A DNA stretch of 64,000 nucleotides from contig JACGWO010000003.1 of the NCBI GenBank assembly GCA_034509735.1, positions 42,144,873 through 42,208,872 of the forward strand. Direction: 5' to 3'. Both the position numbers and the translations under genes were made by a program. Each line of letters opens with the position of its first letter. The first letter of the stretch is position 1. This document shows positions 27,516 through 40,300 of the stretch, in pieces. The DNA comes from Sesamum alatum. Lineage: Eukaryota; Streptophyta; Magnoliopsida; Lamiales; Pedaliaceae. Below the pieces are notes generated by a model. It did not search any database, was not told the origin of the DNA, and worked only from the letters and a program-made list of their open reading frames with translations.

Positions 27516-30500
27516 CTAGGAAAGTGCAGAGGGGACCTCGTCTTTCTGGCCCGAGACTGTTTTCACCTCCGGAATGTTTAGAGATGAGTCAGCTTTTACA
27601 GTTGGGATGTCCAGGTTTGGGATGATAGGAGGTCGTCCCCTTGGTGTGACCGTCATCTTCAAGCCTTCTGTCGTGTGAATCGTTGCCCCTGTAGTCATTT
27701 TGACCTGTGGAGCAGCAGTTGTATATCAGACAACAGTTTACTTACTGTTGTTACTAGGAAAAACAAAATCAACGAACACGAGTAGTGGATGTCGGAGTAC
27801 TCAAACATTGCACTTGCTCAACTTTCTCAGATCCAACTCTTGGTGAGGGTCTTTTTCATAATTTCACGATATTTTTCAGGCGCACGGGTTATATACAATT
27901 GATGAGTGATCATCTACTATGACTATAGTATCTTAAGATTAGTTATCCCAGTAAGAGAAATTTTGAGCAATTGTGGCTGTAGAAGCAAGTTATCTCTGAA
28001 CTGCATAAATCTGTGTGTTTTCGTGTTTTGATTTTCTCTCTTGTTTCTGTACATGCATTATACTTTTGTTTCCAATTTGTAAGAAAAACAATAGAAACAG
28101 AGTACTCACAGGAGGTGCTCCAAGGGCCAACTGGAAGTCGAATCTACGAACAAGCATTGCTACTGCCACAACAGTCTGCGAATCAGAGATAAGTAGATTG
28201 TCATTTTACGACATCACAATGATGGTTCACGAGAAGCAGTTTCCATACCAACAATTCAACATCATCAAATTTCCCATCGAACAACCTCTAAATTTAGCGG
28301 AGTAGATTGGCATTTGAAATACTCAATAATCCAAACACGGTTAACTTAAAGCAATTTACCTCAAATGAAGCAAACATGTCTCCGATGCATTTTCTTGGTC
28401 CTCCCCCAAAGGGCAAGTAACTGTAGCAACAAAGCAATTGAGTTTTATCATATTAGCTTATACGTGCGTTCGGAATCAATAGGAAATGAATTTCCGAAAA
28501 AAATGTCTTATAGTTTGTTTGACACCTGATTGATATCTCTGCAAGAGAGTGTTTTAGTAGTACGTCATGTTCGACTGGGGATTTATTAGTTGAATCTTAG
28601 CTTCCCCATCGTTGAAAAATGGAACATAACAACTACTATCAAAGAGTTATGAAAGTGCTTTAGAACTACTAGTAATTGGCAGCTGAGAATTCGGACCTGA
28701 AATTCTGGTTAGTCTCATTCGGATTTGGACCGTCTAAAGGCCACCTTTCAGGATTGAATTTTTCAGCGTCTTCCCAGTGAGTAGGGCAGCGATGCAGATT
28801 CCAGACAGAAATGAAAATGTCTTCGCCACTGCAAAACCAAATCCAGTATATACAAGGGGATGAGGTCTGTCTAATATATACAGCAGCTTATTCAAGTATA
28901 ATTCAAAAACACCACATTCTTAATCTTTCCATCACTTTCAGGTAAGCTAACCATAATCTTTGCACGCCTGCACAGTTGACTGATAATTCAACTGGAATGC
29001 CCGTCGAATAATGAGAATTCATAAACCAGATACATTGCAGTCTTTGGTGGTAATTTCAGAATTAACCTTTTTATTGGGTACTTTCCGAGTACGTCATTGT
29101 CAAGAGATCGGCGGATCAACACAGGTGGTTGTGGGTAGAGTCTCAATGACTATAAAAGAGGGTAACAGAGAGAAACAACGGTCAAAATGCAGATATGGAA
29201 ACTGCATCAGTATGTAAGTTGTATGGACATTTGCTCACTTCATTAATAACTCTAGTTGTATATTTGAGCTTCTTCATGTCTTCAGCGGTCGGAAATCGAT
29301 CACCGAGAACTGAGTCGACCTAAACAGCAGGTTAAGAGACAATAAATTAATCACAATAGTTCTGTTTAAATGAGTGTTTGAATGTCATTAAGGTGGAACC
29401 AAGAAAAAATCTTAATAAACCTCATTTTGAAGCTTCGCCATGACACTAGGCTCCTGCAAGTTATAAAAATGTAAGAGAAAAATATAGAGTTAGAATTATA
29501 TGATCGGCAATATTTAACTACGTCAAATAGTGGAGAGAATTTTCTAGTTTCGTTGTTTCTTCACAATCATTATTACTAGAAGGACGTATTTACATACTTG
29601 CATATATTTTGTAGAGTGTGACAATGAGCATAAGAAACAAGACACGTAAGTTGATTACTTTGTTTATATTAAGAACAGTGAAATTAAATAATGGATAGAA
29701 TGCCTGATGAATAAAACGCCAATAGCCATGCTGATTACCTGTGAAAGAAGATAAAAGGTCCATGTCAGCACAGCGGCAGACGTCTCGTGTCCAGCTATGA
29801 GCATTGTCATTAGATCGTCACGGAGTTGTTTGCTCGAAACCTATAAATCATTGCATGAGGACCTTACCAGAAAATTCATTATTCAATAGATATATGCTAA
29901 CACAGAACTGATATTCATACATCATCACCAGATGCTAATAGGAAATGAAGAATACTCGGGTCTTGTTCATTCATGTATTCCTCATGAAACTGCAGTTCTT
30001 CTTCGTCTACCATTTTCTGAAAATACAATGAGAATAGACCAATAAGAGGTAAATTATGTCAAGGAGTACATTTGATACAATTCCACATAAATCGGAAAAA
30101 CAAAAAAAATGTGATTCTCCCCACCTTACAGATTGCGATCAGATCATCAAGCGTTTCATTTACCAGCTTGAGAGCTGTGTTAACTTTCTTCAGCTTAGGG
30201 GAAATATCTTTCCATATAGGAATCTCCCAAAACGGAATCGGTGCAACACTTCTGTCTTCTGCCTCTCGCAACACAGTGTACACAGCCTGCTCCAGAAACA
30301 GCAAACCATGATAGCCGCTTTAACACAAAATAGTTACAAGTGAATTCTTACTAGTATTAATTGATAACTGAAAATGAAGATGAAGTCGAAGGCAATACCT
30401 CTACAATTCCAGTGTCAAGATTTAAAGAGTCAAAATCGTAATTGAATACAGCTTTCCCAATGATATCTAACGTCAAACGGGAAAAAAGAGACTCCATCTC

Positions 30501-31962
30501 CACATCCTCACCATCAGATGCAGCAGCATCAAGCTTTTTACACAGTCTATCTGTTGCTTCGCCAAAAAGGCTAAACATTGCAGCCACAAACTAAAAGTAG
30601 CATGGTGAACCGATATCAATAGCATAACAAGAAGGATGCGCGCATCTAAATAAGAGATAAGACCTACCTTCTGATGCAGTGCAGGGACTATAGCACGTCG
30701 CCTAACACGCCATATTTCCCCATCAGCAGGTATAAGTCCTTTCCCCATTACAAAATCCAAAATTTCAGCCAAAATGCCCTGGCACAAAACGAAAGAAGTT
30801 GATCTTAAAAGTGTCTATAATATATTCAACTTACAAAATGATTCACAACATGAAGTAAGCTTATCTAATTCTGCAACTGACATACCTTCGAATAAGCTTT
30901 TGGATTGTCTTTCAAAATATGTTTTGCGATTGAAGGATCTGAAACTATCAAGAACGACTGCAAAAGAACCCCAAAAAAGTTACTCAGCATTGCAATAATA
31001 ACTTTGCAGGGACTGGAGCCACATCAAAGGATGGAAAGCTAACCTTCGGACCAAATGTTAGCCGAAAAATCCCACCATAAGTTAGGTAAAGCTCGTACAA
31101 TGGGATGAAGAAGGGCTCATTTCTGATGGCATTGATTGAACCCTTTGCCTCTGGGATCTTTAAATGGTCCTCTGGACCACTACCGAAATTGAATATGAAC
31201 TCAAGTACCTCTTTCGGCAAACCCAATTTCAACAAACCATCTTTGAGCTGTGACTGAAAGCTACCATCGACAACAAAACATGCATATAATCACAGATGAA
31301 AAAGAAAACATCATAGCTGCAGACAATATGACGTAAATCATTACATAAGAAAACAAAATAATGTAACAGTCATCCCAAAAGCCGATTCTTGGTTTGCATT
31401 GATCCAAAATGCAATAAGGCATTGACATTTTAGAAGCAAATTCCACTAAAATAAATCAGAAATATTCTAACTTTCATAATACATTACACACAATTGGAAA
31501 CCCAATTTTCAGTTTTTCTTTTCTTCATTCTTTCCAATGTTTTCTACGGTCAATCCCCTAAGGTACAACAGATAAAGCCCACCGCACAACCCTGATATCC
31601 ACATTCTTTACCTAGATTTCTCGACGGTGAATTCACCGGAGGCGATACGGGCCGACAGCTCAGCCCGACGCTTCTCTTCCACAAGCCTCTCCACATCCTT
31701 TACGGCGTCGTCTTTGGGCCCTCTTCTCCCATTACCCGAATAGGAACAGCTAACCACACTATTCCCTGCACCACACGTTACAAAACCAAAAAAGTCAACG
31801 CAGGAAACAAGAAAATCGCACTACACTCCAAACAGCCGTACACAGTTCTTCATGAACTGTACCATTGAACTTCAAATTAACAGCTGGGCTGAATTTTCTT
31901 CTGAAATCTTTGGTCCGAAGGGCCTGGGGTGAGAATTGGTGGAAAGAAAGGGTGGCAGCCAT
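27516..31962 (-). CDS. CYP97A3: CYP97A (LUT5-type) carotenoid beta-ring hydroxylase, complete
   Basis: Plastid P450 that hydroxylates the beta-ring of alpha-carotene (and beta-carotene) in lutein synthesis, usually working with CYP97C. Exons: 31962-31863, 31765-31612, 31260-31044, 30957-30886, 30778-30668, 30590-30399, 30286-30125, 30016-29921, 29840-29739, 29453-29421, 29319-29239, 29149-29067, 28828-28697, 28420-28360, 28175-28110, 27704-27516; 617 codons including stop, all introns GT-AG. Visible motifs: I-helix AGHETSA, ExxR as ESLR across the junction of exons 11 and 12, the NPERW block, and the heme-binding loop [12 protein letters not shown] with the cysteine ligand. The extended C-terminal tail after [13 protein letters not shown] is typical of CYP97A. 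The N terminus ([10 protein letters not shown]..., Ser/Thr/basic-rich) suits a chloroplast transit peptide. The third exon uses acceptor ...GGTAG|CTTTCAG, the only choice found that keeps phase with exon 2. A single 11-codon microexon (29453-29421) is present. The ortholog name is inferred from the family. Confidence 0.95.
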
Positions 31963-31974
31963 TGTGGCTTTTAG

Positions 31975-32010
31975 AGAGAGAAAGAATGAGGAGAGAGAGA
32001 GAGAGAGAGG
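31975..32010. repeat. (GA)n tract in the CYP97A 5' leader
   Basis: A GA-repeat lies 13-48 bp upstream of the P450 start codon; on the gene strand it is CT-rich, as is common in plant 5' UTRs. It may influence transcription or translation, but this is inference. Confidence 0.7.
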
Positions 32011-33586
32011 CGGAGGCCGGAGATGATAATGTGGGAAGTGAAGTGCAGTCAGTAAAAGACTACCAACAGTGCTGAAGAGAAACTTCTACTTCCAGAAAAG
32101 TATACAACTTTGACAACACGTTGTACTGCACCAATGGGTAGGAAGATACTGCTGATATGAAAATTGGAGTGGCAATAGTAGTATTGGGATCCTAACTACT
32201 AACGGACAAGAGAAGGAATCCTCTGCGAAATGGCGCTTTTAACGTCACATGTTATTCTTTTTTTGTAAATGTTTAAACCCAAATTTAACCTTTGTCTTTA
32301 TTTAAATTTATTAAATATTAAAAATTATTTTATATTTTTTTATTAATAAAATACATAAACATGTACAATATATATTTTTTAACTTTGATAAGTGTGTGTA
32401 CGCGTATATATATAAATATTAAAGTAAATAGTATAATTAGTCCTTTAAATTATAATCACTTTAACTTCTTAAGATTATTTCTTGACTTAAGCGTCCCTAA
32501 ATTTTAATTTTATCTCAACTTTTGTCCTGCTAATCATTTTTGAAGATAATATGGCCGAATTTTAACTTTTGAAGGGACAAAATGGCTAATTTATGTTTAA
32601 TTTTCTTAATTTAGTCCCTTAATATTGTAATATTGCCAAAATTAATCCTTTTTTTAGGGGAAAAATAATTTTTTTTATATTTTTGTACGCTGAATATGAT
32701 AAAATTAATTATATATATATACATAACACTTGTACCACTATGTGTATATGTAATTATTTTCAAGTGGGGTGATGAAAAAAGGAGTATATTAAGGGTATGT
32801 TTGATTGGGGGGAAAAGTGGAAGTATAAGAGGACGTATAAGAAAAAGTTTAGTGTTTGGTTTGGGGGAAGAGATAAGGGTATATGAAACCCTTCCGGAGT
32901 TCAATTTTATTTTCGTTCTAAATTGGGTGAAAAAGTGAAAGTATAAAGCCAAAAAGACCAAAAAAATACACATTTTATTTTTATTTACTCTATTGCCCAT
33001 ATTTGAGAGCGTTGGTAGTAATTTTATTATATTTAAACTGAATAGTTTAGATAAATGAATAATATTCATTTTGATAAATATTTTTATTAATAAAAAATAT
33101 TATTGTTCTTGTTTGATAAATATTTTTATTAATAAGGTTTTTTAATCTTTGTTATACTAAAATTATATTAGTATAATATTAACTTGTTTATTTTCTAATA
33201 CGAAATAATTAAAGAGAAATGGTTAAACAGTAAACTTACAAAAATAGTCTTTTCTTTATTGACTTGTTTATTTTCTAATAGGAAATAAAGAGAAATGGTT
33301 AAACAGTAAAATTACAAAAATTAGTCTTTTCTTCTCAATCTATTTTTTTCGTACTAAATAAGGGGAAGTATTTGAGATTCACCCCCTTCCAATCATACCA
33401 AACAACTTGAAGGAAAACTATTATTCTTTTCCTCACATCTCCCTTCCCCTCCCCCTCCCCCTTTCACTTCCCCTTTCCTCTTATTTGAACTAAACGAACT
33501 CTAACCTGCGTTGGATTTTGAGCGATTGATTAGAAATACAATTCTAATCAATTTTGAATATTTTTAAAATTAATTTAAATTATTTT
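32011..33586. other. Intergenic region upstream of CYP97A with MITE-like and duplicated sequence
   Basis: Contains the CYP97A promoter side. From about 32790 to 33505 there is MITE-like DNA that starts GGGTATGTTTGATTGGGG and ends with a CT-rich block followed by an ACTAAACGAACTCTAACCT-like terminus; the inverted similarity is weak. An 80-bp unit is duplicated in tandem at 33181-33260 and 33261-33334. Confidence 0.45.
33181..33334. repeat. Tandem duplication of an 80-bp unit
   Basis: Both copies read (A/G)ACTTGTTTATTTTCTAATA, then a shared GAAATAA word, AGAGAAATGGTTAAACAGTAAA and TTACAAAAA, ending in AGTCTTTTCTT. They differ by a few substitutions and small indels. Confidence 0.85.
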
Positions 33587-34629
33587 ATCCAAATACTTTC
33601 ACGTTCTTCCCTAATTTTAAGAAATAAATTTTTAGACAAAAGACTTTTTCACATGTGTTATTTAATGAAATTTATTGGTGAATTAGTTTCTTGTTTCTTT
33701 CATATATCTCTCATCTTGCCCTTTCTCATATTATCCCCTCACTTCCTTTTTCTTGTGATAGCTAGGATTTTGATTTTCTTATTAGGATAAATTATCATTT
33801 TCTTCTCTAAAATTTAATATAATTATAAATACTCTATTATTATTTAAAAAATTATAAATATCTCCCTAAATAGAAAATAATTATGTTGCCCTCCTAGACG
33901 GTGAGATAAAAATTATTATTTTACTTTTACTAAATTATTTTAAAGGAAAAACATTTAAACAATGTAAAAAAAAAATCTGATTATGGGTAAAATAAATAAT
34001 CCATAAAGCATATGAGCTCATAAAAATATTTTAAAAAATTTAAAAATAAATGTAAAATTATAATTCATAATCTAAAAGGTCATTTTGGTCAGTTCATCCA
34101 AATACGTGCACGTTGTTCCCTAATTTTAAAAAATAATTTTTGAATATAGAGTTTGGAAAATCCACGTAAAGTATTTATATTGAGACAAATGACATTTTCA
34201 CCTGTGTTATTTAATGAACTTTATTGGTGAATTTGGTTCAGGTTTCTTTCATATATCTCCCATCTTGCCCTTTCTCATGTTCCCCTCATTTCCTTTTTCT
34301 TGTGATAGCTAGGATTTTTATTTTCTTTTTAGGTTAAATTATGTATAATTATAAATACTTCATCGTTATTTAGAGAATTATAAATATATCTCCGAAATAA
34401 AAAAATAATTATGTTGACCTCTTGGACGGTGAGATAAAAAATATTATTTTACCCTTACTAAACTATTTTTAAAGGAAAAAGTTTAAATAATGTAAAAAAA
34501 AAATTTTTGATTGTGGGTAAAGTAAATAATCCATAGAACATATGAGTCCATAAAAATATTTTAGAAATTTTTTAAAATATGTGCAAAATTATAATGCATA
34601 ATCTAAAAGGTCATCTTGGCCAGTTCACT
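33587..34629. repeat. Tandem duplication, unit about 0.51-0.53 kb
   Basis: Copy 1 (about 33587-34094) and copy 2 (about 34095-34629) share the same ordered landmarks: TTCCCTAATTTTAA, GTGTTATTTAATGAA, TTTCTTTCATATATCTC, TTTTTCTTGTGATAGCTAGG, a GACGGTGAGATAAAAA block, ATAATCCATA and CATAATCTAAAAGGTCAT. Copy 2 has about 30 extra bases near its start. No coding potential is apparent. The short interior block with ATAATTATAAATACT also occurs elsewhere in the window. Confidence 0.85.
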
Positions 34630-34735
34630 ACAAAAGTTGGATGAAAATTGATGGGTGTTGAGACCACCAAAAATAAATTCCTACAACTACTTTTGTGAAA
34701 GTGGTGAGCAGGGTCGATTCAACAGGGATTGATGA
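34630..34735. repeat. Left flank of the LINE insertion site; other half at 42002
   Basis: This is DNA that was contiguous with 42002 onward before the LINE inserted. It includes GTGAGCAGGGTCGATTC and the target-site duplication at 34721-34735. The joined sequence resembles dispersed noncoding plant repeats, but I cannot name the family. Confidence 0.4.
34721..34735. repeat. Target-site duplication, 5' copy
   Basis: AACAGGGATTGATGA is identical to bases 41987-42001. It marks the 5' end of the LINE insertion. Confidence 0.9.
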
Positions 34736-35180
34736 ATCAACCACCATCGCCGGCAAACCGTGCCGGCTACACCTTCCCCTCACTCCGGCGACCTCTACCA
34801 CTGATCAGTTCCATGTGCCGCCCAGCCACGCGCGCCCACGCACCACCCCCAGAAAATCACCCCATCTCTCTGTTTTCTCTCTCTCCCCGTCCCCTCGCCG
34901 TCCAACCACTGTTGTCGGAGTTCCTCCACACCATTTCATTCGCCTCATCACTACGAACCTAACCAGACTCCTCTCCACCTTCCTAGTCCACCCTAGCAAC
35001 CAATCTCCGACCTCTCCCTCAGTCACGTTTTTCGCATTACCCCACTCTTCGATCTGCACCCCTCCGGCCACCGTCGCCGGAACTGCAACCATCCCCCAGA
35101 CTCTCCACAACCTACACTTCATATCCCCTCAACCAATTTCACTTATTATGGGCATTTCAACACATTCTTAACCTTCAGCT

Positions 35181-36977
35181 ATGGCTGAACACCCCCCCGC
35201 CCCCCACCTCAAACTCTAATCCATCACCAGCCTTACCCCAGCCTTACCCCAGCCACCACCCACACCTGCACCACCCACCAACAAACGATCCTATGCCAAC
35301 ATTGTCCAAAACCCTCCTCCCACACACTTTCAACATGATCCTGCGCGTGCTGCCAAGAAAACTTTTCAAGATGAGTCTCTGCAAGAAATTGGCACTGCCT
35401 CAAAGTTTAAAGGACTCCCAAGCATTACATACACAGAAGAAGAAACCTCACAGCTGGCGGACAGACTTAAATTTGCACTGATTGGTAAGTTCTCGCATGG
35501 ATTACCCAATCTGAATTTCTTGCGCCAAAGGATAATCAAGCTGGGACTGAGAGGCTCTGTGAATGTTGGTCCTCTGAACCTTAAGCACATTCTAATTATG
35601 CTCTCGAATGAAGAGGACTACTCCAGATTATGGTTAAGAGGAGAGTGGTCCTTTGATGGATTTCCTATGCGCATATTCAAACGGACACCAGAATTTGATC
35701 CACAGATTGAATCACCAATTGCTCCAGTTTGGTTGAGGTTGCCTGATCTTCCTTGGCACCTTTTTGAAAAGAACGCTCTGTTCAGCATAGCCAAACAGAT
35801 TGGGAAACCCCTAAGAATGGATGAAGCTACTGTAGACTTATCCAGGCTCAATCTTGCAAGAATTTGTGTGGAAATTGATCTCACAGCCCCCAGGATACAA
35901 CAAATTTTTCTTAATGTCAGACAGAGGGCCATTAAACAACAAGTCATCTATGAGAACTGCCCTCTATACTGTGCTGTCTGTAAGCACCTGGGACATGATC
36001 ACACCTCCTGCATCTTCAATGGCCCACCAGAGCACACTCAGAGTGAGGTAAACACAAGAAACCAAGAGGCTACACAACAACAACAAGCAAGTGTTGAGGA
36101 CCTGAAAATGGCTCTAAACATAAAGATGAAAGGTAAAAAAGTGTTTTTTGCTAATGAACATCAAATTGAAGTAAATGATAATCTGCCTAACACATCTACT
36201 GGTGTTGTTAATATTGGACATGCTGGACACACTGAGGCAACTACAGGTAACCTGAATAATAGTACTTCTGCTATGCATGATGGGAATGATGGAAGTAATT
36301 ATATTGGACATGTTAAGATAGTCAATGTTGCAGATATTCATGATGGTATTCATGTTGTTGTGCATAATACTTTTGATAATGTGGCTGGGCATGATAGTAT
36401 AGGTGATGTTGATAAAACTGTTGTTAAGCATGAACTATCTACCAATATGATTATTAACTGTGAATCTGTTGACATGCCTACTCTGAATAATGCATTTGAA
36501 GGTGATGATGATTTTGACTATGAAGACCCTATACTTGCTGCCTTAATTGGAAAAAAATGGGATGAAGAGATAACTGCTAGAAAGAATACTACTGATATTA
36601 TTGTTGATGTTGAAGCTATAAATGACATGCTTGAAATGATTGCCTATAAAACGCCTGAAAGAGTGAAAGCTCTAACTGTTAGCAAGAGTGCTAATATCAG
36701 GAATACATCAAGCCCTGCCACAGTAGGTAGTATTCAAGAAACAACCTCCAAATCTCACACAGACTTTTCTGTCCCTATCCAAAACATTGAAAAAGACAGC
36801 TCTAGTAACCATGCCAGGCCTAAGGAAGATTTAGAAGAAGATGAACCCACCCCCACCTTTAACAGATTTCAAAGCCTTGAAAACCTTAATGACAATGAAC
36901 CTTACAATGAAACTGAACACAACAATGCTTCCCCCAACGAAACTAGAACCTCACCCCTAATCAAGAACCCAAAATAG
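35181..36977 (+). pseudogene. LINE ORF1: DUF4283/zinc-knuckle nucleic-acid-binding protein
   Basis: RNA-binding protein of plant LINEs. The in-frame ATG at 35181 is followed by a Pro-rich start and an in-frame TAA (35217-35219) next to a C-rich homopolymer. The frame is then open from there to 36977, so this copy is either broken at the start or initiates downstream. The core (about 35400-35990) contains the DUF4283-type block ending in a CX2CX4HX4C knuckle (CAVCKHLGHDHTSC, about 35970-36011). The C-terminal half is an acidic, Asn/His-rich low-complexity tail. Confidence 0.85.
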
Positions 36978-37305
36978 CTATAGCTACCTATCAAACTCAG
37001 AGCAATAACACCCCCTTTAACACTAATGAAGAGTTTGCTAAAAGCATGGAAGCAACCTCAACCAATTTTCATTCTAAAGAGAAGATAGGTTCAGAAGTTT
37101 CAGTTACTCATACTGAAGAACTAGAACAAAACATACTCTCTGAATCTGCTGAAACTAGTAAACACAAAAGAAACAAATCCCAAGAACACATTTCTCACCC
37201 CAATACTGGAAAAACAGGAGGAAAATAAAAAAAGTCAAAGCATTCACCACAAGCTACTATAAAAAGAAACACAAGATCCTCATCTTCTTCCTCCCTACAA
37301 TTTTA

Positions 37306-40300
37306 ATGTTTAAGCTCATTATTTGGAATATCAGAGGAATTGGGAAAGCTGAAAAACAAAAAATCCTTTTTAATATTTGCACTGAACATAAACCTAAAAT
37401 TCTTGTCCTTCTAGAGCCCTTTGTACATAAGGATGCTGTCTTCTTTACTCGTAGATTTGGTTTCCACTCCCTTATATCCAATATGAACAACAAAATCTGG
37501 TGCTTTGCTGCTTTTGGCACTGACATACAAATCGTTAAAGATGACCCCCAATTCCTGCATGTTAAAGTTACTTCAGGGGTATTGCAAGAACCTGTTTATT
37601 GCACTTTTGTTTATGCTAAGTGTTACAGAACCCCAAGAAGAATTTTATGGGATGAGCTGTATAACCTATCCACTAATGAGGTGCCATGGATGGTGGGGGG
37701 TGACTTCAATACCACCATACTACACACAGAGGAGAATGAGGAGGGTGTTCTCAATACACTTGGACCTATGGAAGATTTTGGTGATATGATGATGGAAACA
37801 GGATTGATAGATGCAGGATTCGAGGGGGAACCCTATACCTAGACTAATAACAGAATAAGGAAGAGATTAGACAGAGTACTCTATTCCAAGGAGTGGACTG
37901 ATTTATTCAACAAAACCAGAGTTTCTCACCTGGCAAGAAGGAAATCAGATCATAGCCCTCTTCTTATCACGGTAGAAAAAACCACAGAAAGGTGTCCCTC
38001 ATCCTTTCGTTTCCAGAATATGTGGATCAGACACCACACCTTCATGGAGACAGTCAAACAAGCCTGGAATCTCCCCTATGGACATGGCATGTATAAACTC
38101 CAGCAGAAGCTTTACAGAATCAAAGATACCTCGAAAAGCTGGAATACTCAGACATTTGGCAATGTCTTTAGTGCTGTTGATCAAGCAAAACAGGATGCTG
38201 ATCAGGCTGAAAAAACTTTCGATCACTCTCCCACAGAAGCAAACAAAATAAACCTGAATAGATGCAATGCTGCTCTCATACAAGCACTAACCATTGAGTC
38301 CGAGTACTGGAAGCAAAAAAGCAACTGTAAATGGCTTGAAGCAGGGGAACGCAACACAAAGTACTTTCACTCCTTAGTCAAGAAGAAAAGACTGAAATCC
38401 CACATTCACAGGATTGTTGATGAGGGTCAGGAAATCACAGAAGCAGCTGCCATCAAACTGTCTGCTGCAGAATACTTTAGAAAGCTCTTGACAGGTGATG
38501 CTCAAGATACTGGAACATTTGAACCTCCTTTTAACTTCCCCCAAATTCCTGAAGCAACTGCTACAAACATATGCAACCCACCCACACTGGAGGAACTTAA
38601 AACTGCGGTGTTCAGTATTGATAAAGAAATTGTAGTAGGACCTGATGGTTTCACATCTGCATTTTACGAAACTTGCTAGGAGTTTATTCACTGTGATCTC
38701 CTAGAGGCTGCACAAGACTACTTTAATGGCACACCTATGCCCCGGAGTTTTACTGCTACTACCATTGTGTTAATTCCCAAAATAGAATCCCCACAAGAAT
38801 GGCAGAAATTCAGGCCCATCTCTCTATGCAACGTATCCAATAAAATTCTGTCCAAACTGTTATATAACAAACTGGCACCCCTCCTCCCAAACCTCATCTC
38901 CCCCTCTCAAAGTGGGTTTGTACCTGGCAGGCTAATTGAGGACAATATACTACTAGCCCAAGAGCTTATCCACTCCCTGGACTTAAGGTACAACAAAGGC
39001 GATTTGGTCATCAAACTCGACATGGCCAAAGCATACGACAAAGTCTGCTGGATATTCCTCTATTCAGTCATGCATAGAATGGGCTTTCCTCCCAGATTTA
39101 TCCTCCTTATACAACATGCCATTGAAGAGTGCTGGTTTTCTGTGATCATTAATAGGGAACCGGCTGGCTTCTTCAAATCAACTAGGGGCCTGCGTCAAGG
39201 AGACCCAATCTCTCCAGCTCTCTTCATAATTGCTGCAGAAGCATCGTCAAGAGGATTGGATTTCTTATTCAAAAGCAATCCCACTATGTACTATCAGACC
39301 AACTGCCGAGTCCTTGTATCACATCTCTCATATGCGGATGATATCATTATATTCACAAACTGTGAGGAATCTGGATTGACAAAGCTGATGGAGTTCTTGG
39401 AAAATATGAAGAGGTATGTGGACAAAAGATTAACCATAACAAAAGCGCATTTGTGCCAGGTAAAAAAGCAAATCTGCTCTCCCAAAGAATCAAGAATATC
39501 ACAGGTTTTGTCATGAAGAGCTTACCTATAACCTACTTGGGAGCTCCCTTATACAAGGGGAACAAAAAGAGATGTCTCTATGAACCAATCATTGACAAAG
39601 TTAGAGCCAAGATCACTGGATAGGAGTATTGCTATCTTTCACTAGGAGACAGGTTACAACTTATTAAAAGCGTACTCATGTCTATGCCTATCTATCTGAT
39701 ACAAGTTCTAAACCCCCCTCTTGGTAGCATACAAAAATTTGAACAACTATTTGCTAAATTCTTTTGGGGGTCCACTACTAAGAAAAAGAAGATCCATTGG
39801 GCCAAATGGGAGAAAGTCTGTTACCCAACTTCTGAAGGAGGCCTTGGCCTCAGGAATCTCAGAGATGTTGTGAAAGCCTTTTCTCAGAAACTCTGGTGGA
39901 GGCTCAGGATTAATAACTCTCTATGGGCACAATTTACCCTCCGCAAGTATTGTAGAGCTCATTTCCCTGGATCGGCCAAACACTCTAAGAACGATTCTAC
40001 TATTTGGAAGAGGCTCTGCCTTATCAGATCAGAAACACAAAAACATATATTCTGGAGCCTTGGGCATGGAGAAACATCATTTTGGCATGATTCATGGTTA
40101 CCAGAGAGCACACTCCAAGAACTCCTCAACCCTGAAGTTATATCACATGAACCTGTTAAATTGTTCTGGATAAAAGGATCATGGAGCACCCATAAATTGC
40201 AGCAAGTGCTGCCACCCCATCTTGTTGAGCTGGTCATCTCTGTCCCCATCCTACACAATCACCCTGACCATCCTCACTGGAAACTCTCAAAGAATGGCCA

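Noticed and set aside
32790..33505. Complete hAT-like MITE
   Set aside because: The start resembles such elements, but inverted similarity of the ends is weak and no 8-bp target duplication is visible.
34695..35171. 158-codon Pro/Ser/Thr-rich open frame
   Set aside because: It lies largely in the CT-rich 5' UTR of the LINE and starts before the insertion boundary at 34736.
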